From: Gordonibacter faecis
GTDB taxonomy: Bacteria > Actinomycetota > Coriobacteriia > Coriobacteriales > Eggerthellaceae
DNA: 31,276 nucleotides
Direction: 5' to 3'
Assembly: GCF_030077735.1 (NCBI RefSeq)
Contig: NZ_JASJEU010000021.1
Location: forward strand, 1-31,276
In this document: piece after piece, positions 1 to 6,592 of the stretch
How the letters are laid out: each line of letters starts with the position of its first letter
Numbering within the stretch: position 1 is the stretch's first letter
The notes under the pieces: generated by a model
Databases searched by the model: none
The model's input: the letters and a program-made list of their open reading frames with translations, nothing else
What the model was told of the DNA's origin: nothing
Position numbers and translations under genes: made by a program

Positions 1-293
1 CGAAACCATCGCAGGCCGCCGTAGAAGACTCGGGCTGGTAGCCTGAGTAAGTCCAAGAATCCTGCCGCACGCCCTAAAGGGCGATTTGTGCCAGTAGGGC
101 ACTCTTTCGCTGTTACCTCGCCATTGACGGGCCGCGACTCGAGCATCTTCTGTCATCCTAGTGAAGCGCACACTCGGATAGCAGAAAACGCACGGGGTGT
201 CTTTGTGTATACTTCGCAAGAGAAGCGGCCGGCGCGGCCGCGCGCCGCGCGCGTCGCCCTCGCGCACCGCGCGCATAACCTGAAAGGAGTCCC
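1..293. other. Leading spacer, no confident gene
   Basis: No complete gene is supported here. The first bases could be the last codons of a gene entering from the left: one plus frame ends at a TAG at 39-41 after about a dozen codons and another at a TGA at 44-46. There is too little to identify either. Around 151-167 lies a degenerate copy of the tgtcatcct(ga)g motif found in other spacers of this window. The stretch 228-275 is very GC-rich (runs of cgcgcc) and could fold. Confidence 0.4.
208..213 (+). promoter_or_regulatory. Possible -10 element (tatact)
   Basis: The hexamer tatact is a good match to a sigma-70 -10 box and stands in the only AT-richer patch ahead of the first gene, about 80 nt before its start. 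No convincing -35 hexamer lies 16-19 nt upstream, so this is only a candidate promoter for the VOC/LytTR/ABC operon. Confidence 0.25.
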
Positions 294-674
294 ATGAAAG
301 CCAAGATGGTTCATGAATGCATACATGTGCTTGACCTTGATGCGTCGCTCGCGTTTTATGAGCGGGCGCTCGGCCTTACCGTGCAGCACCGCATGGGGCC
401 AGACGACGGCTCGTGGGAAAACGTCTTCATCGGCAACGACGAGGCGCCCTTCCAGCTGGAACTCACGTGGAACCGCGGGCGCACCGAGCCCTACGACAAC
501 GGCGGACGCGACACTCACCTGGCCTTCGAGGTGGACGACATGGACGCCACCCGCGCCCTGCACGAAGAGATGGACTGCATCTGTTTCGTGAACGAGCGCA
601 TGGGCATCTACTTCATCCAGGACCCCGACGGCTGCTGGCTGGAAATTCTGCCCGCCGGCGAAACTACCCGCTAG
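294..674 (+). CDS. VOC-family (glyoxalase I-like) metalloprotein
   Basis: A 126-aa single-domain protein of the vicinal oxygen chelate superfamily, closest in pattern to lactoylglutathione lyase (GloA), which isomerises the methylglyoxal-glutathione hemithioacetal. Aligned by eye with E. coli GloA, all four metal ligands are present: His7, Glu56 (in QLELTWN), His75 (in THLAFEV) and Glu117 (in WLEILP). The helix motif DASLAFYERALG is also conserved. Length is normal for the family. The ATG is preceded by aaaggag at 283-289. It is the first gene of a tight run; the next start lies 9 nt past its stop. Actinobacteria of this type usually lack glutathione, so the true thiol or substrate is uncertain; other VOC activities such as epimerase or dioxygenase are possible. 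Cytoplasmic. Confidence 0.85.
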   Translation: MKAKMVHECIHVLDLDASLAFYERALGLTVQHRMGPDDGSWENVFIGNDEAPFQLELTWNRGRTEPYDNGGRDTHLAFEVDDMDATRALHEEMDCICFVNERMGIYFIQDPDGCWLEILPAGETTR

Positions 675-683
675 GACACCCGC

Positions 684-1607
684 GTGACCGAGTTCGCCTC
701 CATCGAAACCCTGCTCGCCGCCGAGGATAGCGTGCACATTGAGTGCAACCGCGAAGTGTCCGCCGCCCTGCTCACCGCCGTGCGCGAACGCTACCACACG
801 CGCCGCTGCGCGTTCATCGTGGAAACCGACCGCGGCTGCGAGCGCGACACGGTAACGCGCCACTTGCGCCTGTTCAGCAGCCTGGCCGGCCGCTCGGTGC
901 ACCACGAGGACGCCATCACGCACTTCGGGCTGCGCGCCCTCGCCTCGCGCCGCATGCGCGACCTCTCCCCCGCCGAGATGATGCTGGTGAACCTCGCGCG
1001 CGCCAGCCTGTTCGAACCTGAAGTGTGCTTCATCGAACGCCCGCTGTCGGACCTCGACGCCACCAGCCGCGCCTCGGCACTTGCCTGGATGGACGAGCGC
1101 ACCGCCCTCGGTTGCCGCTTCATCACCGTTGGCCAGTCGCTGCGCGAGGCGCTGCTCATGCCCGGCATTGCCTGCTGGCACGAGGACGGACGCTTCTACG
1201 TGGCTGACCAGGACGACCCCACGGACGACATCGACGCCGAACCCGCCGACGCCTACGACGGTGACGAGGTGCGCGTCCTCAAAATTCCCGCCAAAACCGA
1301 AACGGCCACGCTGCTGTTCGACCCGCGCGAAATCGACTTCGCCGAAAGTCTCAACAAAGCCACCTATCTCTCCGTGCGCGGCGAACTCTACCTCACCCCG
1401 CGTACCATGGATGAACTTGAGCGCGACCTCAGCCGCGCCGGGTTCTTCCGCTGTCACCGGTCGTTTCTCGTGAACGTGCAGAAGGTGGCGAAGGTGGAAC
1501 GCTACACCCGCAACAGCTACAACCTGCTGCTGAACGACGCGGCGGGCTCGTCCGTGCCACTGGCGAAGGGCCGCGCCGAGGAGATGAGGCAACGTTATGG
1601 CTGGTAG
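684..1607 (+). CDS. LytTR regulator with a degenerate ABC-ATPase-like N-terminal domain
   Basis: A 307-aa protein starting at GTG. Residues about 208-307 form a LytTR DNA-binding domain, with the typical segment FFRCHRSFLVNVQKV (254-268). Residues about 10-175 look like a worn-down ABC ATPase. LSPAEMMLVNLARA (94-107) occupies the signature-helix position, and EPEVCFIERPLSDLD (111-125) occupies the Walker B/D-loop position with Glu118. There is no Walker A P-loop and no switch histidine, so nucleotide hydrolysis is unlikely. An acidic linker (about 175-195) joins the halves. It follows the VOC gene by 9 nt and overlaps the next permease gene by 11 nt. It probably controls this ABC export operon and may sense or mimic the transporter ATPase; that last part is inference. 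Confidence 0.85.
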   Translation: MTEFASIETLLAAEDSVHIECNREVSAALLTAVRERYHTRRCAFIVETDRGCERDTVTRHLRLFSSLAGRSVHHEDAITHFGLRALASRRMRDLSPAEMMLVNLARASLFEPEVCFIERPLSDLDATSRASALAWMDERTALGCRFITVGQSLREALLMPGIACWHEDGRFYVADQDDPTDDIDAEPADAYDGDEVRVLKIPAKTETATLLFDPREIDFAESLNKATYLSVRGELYLTPRTMDELERDLSRAGFFRCHRSFLVNVQKVAKVERYTRNSYNLLLNDAAGSSVPLAKGRAEEMRQRYGW

Positions 1608-2346
1608 AACCTCCGAAGGCACCCGCACCACGCTCGTGCTGACGCGGCGCTATCTGGCAGACGTGGTTCACAACCCCGCCCTGCTGGTCAGCTGCCTGGT
1701 GCCGCTGGGGCTGACGGTCATGCTGTGGTTTCTAGGGCAGGGAAGCATCGAAGCACCGGAAGAACGGCAGCTGTTCTCAACGGCGATGTTCAGCTACGCC
1801 GTCTTGTTCGAAGTCATCATGGTCACCACTATGATTGTCGTGTACGCAATGGCCGAAGAACGCGAGAAGCACACACTGCGCACATTTCTCCTGGCGGGCG
1901 TGCGACAGAGCCAAATCGTGCTCGCCCACGGCCTTGCCGCCAGCTTCATTGTGGCAGGAGTGGCCGCACTCAGTGCCCTTGCTGTTGGCGCGGCAGCTCT
2001 CAACGCCGTGCTTGTCGCCCCCGTGGCGTTGGTGGGCGCACTGCCCCTTACCATCGTTTCGCTGGCCGTCGGGCTGGTGACGCGCAACCAGATGAACGCC
2101 ATGACCCTGGACACGCCCTTCATCATTGTCGGTGTGCTTCCCCTGTTCACCATGGTGAATGAGGGGATGGCTGCCCTCACGCCGCTGTTGCCCACCGGCG
2201 GCCTCTATATTCTCACGCAGCTGGCGCTGCAAGGCATGCTGTTTACGCCGACGGCCGTGCTGCCCGCCGTAAGCATCCTTGTATGGACCGCCCTCTCCGT
2301 TGTAGCCCTGGCGCTCGTCATCAAGCGCGCGCCCCAAGAGGCGTAA
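1597..2346 (+). CDS. ABC-2 type transporter permease
   Basis: A 249-aa integral membrane protein with about six hydrophobic helices: one near 28-47, one near 65-86, and four between about 110 and 243. After helix 2 comes the conserved cytoplasmic motif AEEREKHTLRTFLLAGV, typical of ABC-2 export permeases that contact the ATPase. Late in the protein is LLPTGGLY. It is a clear paralogue of the permease at 3593-4333, which has EEKEKHTLRTLMLANV and FFPTGGMD at the same places, so the two may form a heterodimer served by the single ATPase at 2749-3591. The start lies inside the end of the LytTR gene (11-nt overlap), implying translational coupling. The substrate cannot be told from sequence; drug, peptide or lipid export is typical of the class. 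Confidence 0.85.
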   Translation: MAGRTSEGTRTTLVLTRRYLADVVHNPALLVSCLVPLGLTVMLWFLGQGSIEAPEERQLFSTAMFSYAVLFEVIMVTTMIVVYAMAEEREKHTLRTFLLAGVRQSQIVLAHGLAASFIVAGVAALSALAVGAAALNAVLVAPVALVGALPLTIVSLAVGLVTRNQMNAMTLDTPFIIVGVLPLFTMVNEGMAALTPLLPTGGLYILTQLALQGMLFTPTAVLPAVSILVWTALSVVALALVIKRAPQEA

Positions 2347-2582
2347 GCGCACTTCGTCGTTCCACTCCGAACAACGCCCATCCCGCGCGCGCTTCCACGC
2401 CGCATCGCCGCGCCTCCTTCCGCGCCGCATCGCCGCGCACATCCCCCGTGCTCCTTTCGTCCCCCCGTATGCTCCTGTCGTCGCGAACGCACGCCTGACG
2501 TCGCGAAACGGTTGTGAGCGCGCAGGGGCTCGGCAATACTGGGCCGCGTTGGACAACCGAACTCGGAAAGGAACATCTCCCC

Positions 2583-2744
2583 ATGCTCACCATCGATCAG
2601 TTAGCCGTTCTCGTGCTTTTGCTGGCGGTTGCGTTCGTCGTAACCGTCATTGTCACGTCATATGCTGTTGTGCGCCTCACCCATCAGGCGAAGGCGCTGC
2701 AAGCCGACCTCGTTGCGCTTCGCACGGCGCGGAAGGGGGCGTAA
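2583..2744 (+). CDS. Small single-helix membrane protein (53 aa)
   Basis: A 53-aa peptide with one hydrophobic helix (about residues 7-29, rich in V, L and A), followed by a basic/amphipathic tail (HQAKALQADLVALRTARKGA). The start is chosen at the ATG at 2583 because ggaaagga at 2565-2572 is well placed. A GTG at 2514 in the same frame has no such site. It sits 4 nt before the ABC ATPase gene, inside the operon, so it may be an accessory or regulatory peptide of the exporter. I recognise no family. The upstream spacer 2347-2582 holds no gene; it contains a direct repeat of gccgcatcgccgcgc (around 2400 and 2425). Confidence 0.65.
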   Translation: MLTIDQLAVLVLLLAVAFVVTVIVTSYAVVRLTHQAKALQADLVALRTARKGA

Positions 2745-2748
2745 AACC

Positions 2749-3591
2749 ATGGCACCCCTCCTTTCTATGGAAGATGTCTCGCTCGCCTTCAAAGGCAAGC
2801 CAGTGTTGCGCCACCTGACGTTTGCAGTGGAACGCGGCGAATGCTTTGGGTTCCTGGGCCCCTCGGGCGCGGGCAAAACCACCACCATCAAGCTGCTCAC
2901 GCGCCAGCTGGTGAAAGACTCCGGGCGCATTACCCTGTTCGGCCGCCCCATTGAGCACGCCACGAACGCCGACTACGAGCGCATCGGCATTCTGTCGGAC
3001 ACGAGCGCCCTCTACGAGCGCATGACCATCGAGGAAAACCTGCGCTTTTACGCCCAGATCCGCGGCGTGGGTGCGGGTAGCATTACCACGCTGCTTGAGC
3101 GCATGAACCTGGCCGACAAGAAGAAAACGCTCGTGAAGAACTGCTCGAAGGGCATGCGCCAGCGCGCCGCACTGCTGGCCGCACTCATTCATGCGCCTGA
3201 GCTGCTGTTTCTCGACGAGCCCACAAGCGGCCTCGACCCCGCCGCACGCGCCGAGGTGCACAAGATGCTGCGCGAGATGAACGACGCCGGCACCACTGTA
3301 TTTCTCACCACGCACGACATGGCCGAGGCCGACGCGCTCTGCGGCCGTGTGGGCATTTTGGACGCCGGACACCTGGTGGCCTGCGACGCACCCGAGGCGC
3401 TCAAGCTGCGCTTCGCCCGCAACGAACTGGTTATGCGCACGGCCGACGGCCGCGTCGTGCACACCACGAAGGATGCCGCGGGTGCCTCCGTGGTGGCCGA
3501 AGCGCTGGCCGCGGACGCGTGCCTGTCGCTCCACTCGGTGGAGCCCAACCTGGAAGAAGTATTCCTCGAACTCACGGGAAGGGAGTTTTAA
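2749..3591 (+). CDS. ABC transporter ATP-binding protein (export type)
   Basis: A 280-aa ATPase with the full set of motifs: Walker A GPSGAGKTT (37-45), signature CSKGMRQR (132-139, a common variant of LSGGQ in exporters of this kind), Walker B LLFLDEP (152-158) followed by TSGLDP, and switch His189 in TTHD. The usual Q-loop glutamine is replaced near Asp84 (ILSDTSALYERMT). After about residue 215 there is the C-terminal extension typical of drug- and bacteriocin-type ABC-2 ATPases. The start at ATG 2749 is preferred over upstream in-frame starts because ggaaggggg (2731-2739) precedes it and the protein then begins at the first beta strand. It should power the permeases at 1597-2346 and 3593-4333. 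Confidence 0.92.
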   Translation: MAPLLSMEDVSLAFKGKPVLRHLTFAVERGECFGFLGPSGAGKTTTIKLLTRQLVKDSGRITLFGRPIEHATNADYERIGILSDTSALYERMTIEENLRFYAQIRGVGAGSITTLLERMNLADKKKTLVKNCSKGMRQRAALLAALIHAPELLFLDEPTSGLDPAARAEVHKMLREMNDAGTTVFLTTHDMAEADALCGRVGILDAGHLVACDAPEALKLRFARNELVMRTADGRVVHTTKDAAGASVVAEALAADACLSLHSVEPNLEEVFLELTGREF

Positions 3592-3592
3592 C

Positions 3593-4333
3593 ATGGAAGC
3601 CGCTCTACGCAAAACACAAACCCTCTTGACGAAGGACCTCATGGACCTCGTGAAGAACCCCACCGTCCTCATCTGCTGCCTCATGCCCGTCGGATTCACG
3701 CTGTTTTACCAGTTCACCATAGGGAAGAACGGCGATGGCTCGCCCGAGAGCGCCGCATTCATCACCGCGTTTCTGTTGTCGATTGCGCTCTGTACCACCG
3801 CCGGCATGGTGAGTATGACCGCCGCGGCCACGGCGCTTGCCGAGGAGAAGGAGAAGCACACGCTGCGCACGCTCATGTTGGCGAACGTGGGCGCGGGCCA
3901 GATTGTGGCCTCGCGTGCCGTGGTGGCACTCGCGGCCGTGGCTATCATTGACACCGTCTGCTTTTTCGTGGTGGGTGCCTCGCGCGAGATGCTGCTTCCG
4001 TACCTGGTCATTGGCGTGGTGGGCGCAGTACCCATCGTTCTTGTGTCGCTATTGATGGGCCTGGCCGCGCGCGATCAGATGACGGCAAGCTTGTACGCCA
4101 CCCCCGTGTTCATTCTGGCCATCGCCCCCATGGTGGGCAACATGAGCGAAGAAGCCGCCGAGGTCATCCGCTTCTTCCCCACCGGCGGCATGGACGCGCT
4201 GCTGAAGCTGCTGCTTGACGAGCGCTTGTTCACCACCGACGCGCTTATGCCCGCGGCCATCACGCTCGCCTGGATTGCTGTGGCAGCAGGTGCGTTCGCC
4301 CTGCTCTACCGCCGACTAGTGCGCGACAACTAA
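3593..4333 (+). CDS. ABC-2 type transporter permease, paralogue of the first
   Basis: A 246-aa permease with about six membrane helices: near 23-43, 58-85, 105-130, 135-160, 170-190 and 215-240. The motif AEEKEKHTLRTLMLANV follows helix 2, and FFPTGGMDALLKL matches the same place in the permease at 1597-2346. The ATG lies 1 nt past the ATPase stop with aagggag at 3579-3585 as ribosome site, so the two are translated together. Reading the same frame further upstream is not supported because that segment is the ATPase gene. Together with the ATPase and the first permease it forms a probable heteromeric exporter. Confidence 0.88.
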   Translation: MEAALRKTQTLLTKDLMDLVKNPTVLICCLMPVGFTLFYQFTIGKNGDGSPESAAFITAFLLSIALCTTAGMVSMTAAATALAEEKEKHTLRTLMLANVGAGQIVASRAVVALAAVAIIDTVCFFVVGASREMLLPYLVIGVVGAVPIVLVSLLMGLAARDQMTASLYATPVFILAIAPMVGNMSEEAAEVIRFFPTGGMDALLKLLLDERLFTTDALMPAAITLAWIAVAAGAFALLYRRLVRDN

Positions 4334-4342
4334 TGGCAAGGC

Positions 4343-4416
4343 GTGGGGGTGTCGGGGTGTCAGGGGATGGTGCGGCGCGGCGCGTGTGCCAGGCACGACA
4401 CTCCCCGGCACCCCCC
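4343..4416. terminator. Imperfect GC-rich inverted repeat between convergent genes
   Basis: The left arm 4343-4361 (gtgggggtgtcggggtgtc) pairs with 4397-4416 (gacactccccggcacccccc), with small mismatches and a structured 35-nt loop. It lies between the stops of the ABC operon (+) and the YhgE gene (-), where a bidirectional terminator is expected. There is no T-run, so the assignment rests on position and stem strength. Confidence 0.45.
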
Positions 4417-4432
4417 GTCGCACCCGGCGCCC

Positions 4433-6592
4433 TCACATGATTTTTGTTTCTTCCAGTTTGCGAATGACGTAGTCATTGAGGCGGATGACGGGGCGGCGCA
4501 GCACCAGGCCAAGCAGCAGCGCGGGCACGGCGAACAGTAGTAGTTTCCCCAGCTGGACGGCGTACTGGTTCCCGTAGATGCCGCCGATACAGGAGTGCAG
4601 GGCGCTGATGGCATGCGTGAACGGCAAGTACGGATAGACGGCTTGGAAGAAGTCGGACATCATTTGCACCGGGAACGTGCCGCCCGAGCCCGCCACCTGC
4701 ATGACCAACAGCACCACGGCTATGGCCTTCCCTATGTCGCCGAATGACACCACGAGCGTGTACATGATCAGGCAAAACACAAGGGATGCTACCCAGCCGG
4801 CCACCATGAACAACAGCGGATGCTCACACTGCACACCCACAAAGAACAGGTCGCCCGCACACACCACGGTACTTTGCAGCAAGGCTAGCACGGCAAAAAT
4901 GCCGAAGCGGCCGAAGTAGCGCGCCGAGAGCGACACGTTTCCGCCAAGCTGCGCGATGCGACGGTCGGACACCTTCACCTCCAAAAGCGCCACCAAAATG
5001 ATGGCGCCCACCCAAAGGCAGAGGATGGTGTAGAACCCCGCCATGGCCGAGCCGTAGTTGGCGATGCCGTAGACGGCGTGGCGGTCGAGCGACACGGGCG
5101 CGGCCAGAAACGAGGCGAGGCCCTGCGGGTCGGAGCCGATGAGGGCACGCACTTCGTTGAGGTCACCCCGAGAAAGCGCGTCATCGAGGCGCGCTTTCGC
5201 TTCGTTCACGTTGGCGGAGGCGTCGGCGAGCGCGCTTGCAGACTGGTTGAGCGTGTCGCGCGTGGCGGCGAGGCTGGTTTCCAGCGAGCCGGATGCCTGC
5301 GAAAGCCCCGCGGCCGTGGCGGCCAGGTCGTCGGAGAGCGTGGTGGCCGACGACTGCGCCGCAGCAAGCGATGACTTGAGTGCATCCACCGAGGTGGCCA
5401 GGTTGTCGTGGAAGGCGTGACGCGCGTCTTCCAGCTGCTGGCGTGCTTCGTCAACAAGCGTGCGCACGGCTTGGCGACTGGCGGCGGCCTGCTCCGCCGC
5501 GCCGTCCAGGTCGGTGGACGCCTGGCTGAGCGCCTGGTCAAGCGATTGCAACAGTGCCACGGCGCGATCGAGCGCGCCGAGCGCGGGACTGGTGGGGTCG
5601 GCCGCGGCCACGGCATCGCGCACGGCCGCGTACGATTCGGCAAGCCGCCGCACATCTGCGGCGGCGGAGGTCAGGTCGCCCGCCGCCGTGTCGGCGCGGC
5701 CATCCAGCGCGCCCAGGGCCGCTTCCACCCGTTCCGCCACGGCATCAAGGCCAGCCATCCCCTGCGTGAGCGCGTCATCTGCCAGGGCCGATGCGGCATC
5801 AAGTGCGCCGGATACGTCCTGCGTTCCCGCCGCAGCGTCTCCCAGCAGCTCACGCGTCGTTCCCACCGAGGCACCCGCGCCATCCAACAGGTGCGCGGAC
5901 GTACCCGCAAGCGCCGACGTGGCCCCGGCCAGCGCCGCAAACGAGCGCGCCTGTGCCGCGGCACCTTCTAAGTCAAGCGCCGCCGAGCCCAACGAACGGC
6001 TGAGCGCGGCCGCGTACGAACCCACCGAATCGCTGTCGAGATACGCCGCCAGCTGCGACACCGTTTTGAGCCCCACCTGATCCACCGTTTCGGCGAAGGT
6101 CCTATCAATGTTGGACTGCACGTCGCTCGCGCCCTCGCTGGTGACGCGCGGCGCGATGGCGTTTTCCTTCTGGTTGGTGTAATACACGATGTCAGAGTGG
6201 TGAATGTCATCGGAGAACAGCGTCATCATGTCGTCGCTAAAACTTTTCGGAATGACGATGGCAGCGAAATACGCGCCCGACTTCACGCCTTCCACCGCGG
6301 CATCGGCGTCGGTAAACACCCAGTCCAGCTGCTTGTTTGCGCGCAGGGCGTCCTCAACGTCGTCACCGATGTTCACGTCCAGCGGCACAAGGTCGCCGTG
6401 GTAGCCCGCGTCCTCGTTCGCCACCGCCACCTTGAGGCCGCCAGTGTTTTCGTACGGGTCCCAGCCGCCCAGGATGTTGAACCACGCGTACAGCGCTGGC
6501 ACCACCACCAGGCCCAACACCACCACGAGCCCCACCACACTGTGCGCGAGGTTGCGCACGTCGCCCGCGAACAGCTGCCACGCCGCCCTCAT
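4433..6592 (-). CDS. YhgE/Pip-family membrane protein (719 aa)
   Basis: A large membrane protein of the YhgE/Pip (phage infection protein) family. Layout: an N-terminal helix (about 18-40, ending VVPALYAWFNI) and the family motif WDPYENTGGLKVAVANEDAG, then an extracellular domain including YFAAIVIPKSFSDDM (about 108-122). Next is a long Ala/Asp/Ser-rich, predicted coiled-coil stalk (about 200-490). The C-terminal block has about five helices (about 510-700), including FPVQMMSDFFQAVYPYLPFT. The family is related to ABC-2 permeases and is linked to phage receptors and secreted-factor export; the exact role is unknown. Its ATG overlaps the TGA of the upstream paralogue by 4 nt (atga), so the pair is translationally coupled. 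Confidence 0.85.
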   Translation of the reverse strand: MRAAWQLFAGDVRNLAHSVVGLVVVLGLVVVPALYAWFNILGGWDPYENTGGLKVAVANEDAGYHGDLVPLDVNIGDDVEDALRANKQLDWVFTDADAAVEGVKSGAYFAAIVIPKSFSDDMMTLFSDDIHHSDIVYYTNQKENAIAPRVTSEGASDVQSNIDRTFAETVDQVGLKTVSQLAAYLDSDSVGSYAAALSRSLGSAALDLEGAAAQARSFAALAGATSALAGTSAHLLDGAGASVGTTRELLGDAAAGTQDVSGALDAASALADDALTQGMAGLDAVAERVEAALGALDGRADTAAGDLTSAAADVRRLAESYAAVRDAVAAADPTSPALGALDRAVALLQSLDQALSQASTDLDGAAEQAAASRQAVRTLVDEARQQLEDARHAFHDNLATSVDALKSSLAAAQSSATTLSDDLAATAAGLSQASGSLETSLAATRDTLNQSASALADASANVNEAKARLDDALSRGDLNEVRALIGSDPQGLASFLAAPVSLDRHAVYGIANYGSAMAGFYTILCLWVGAIILVALLEVKVSDRRIAQLGGNVSLSARYFGRFGIFAVLALLQSTVVCAGDLFFVGVQCEHPLLFMVAGWVASLVFCLIMYTLVVSFGDIGKAIAVVLLVMQVAGSGGTFPVQMMSDFFQAVYPYLPFTHAISALHSCIGGIYGNQYAVQLGKLLLFAVPALLLGLVLRRPVIRLNDYVIRKLEETKIM

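Noticed and set aside
1..293. tRNA, SRP or other structured RNA gene at the left edge
   Set aside because: No cloverleaf, T-loop or other diagnostic motif could be found by eye.
153..1631. Long minus-strand open frame (492 codons)
   Set aside because: It lies antisense to the VOC and LytTR genes, which have clear motifs; the translation is His/Val/Ala-rich and matches nothing. It is a GC-skew artefact.
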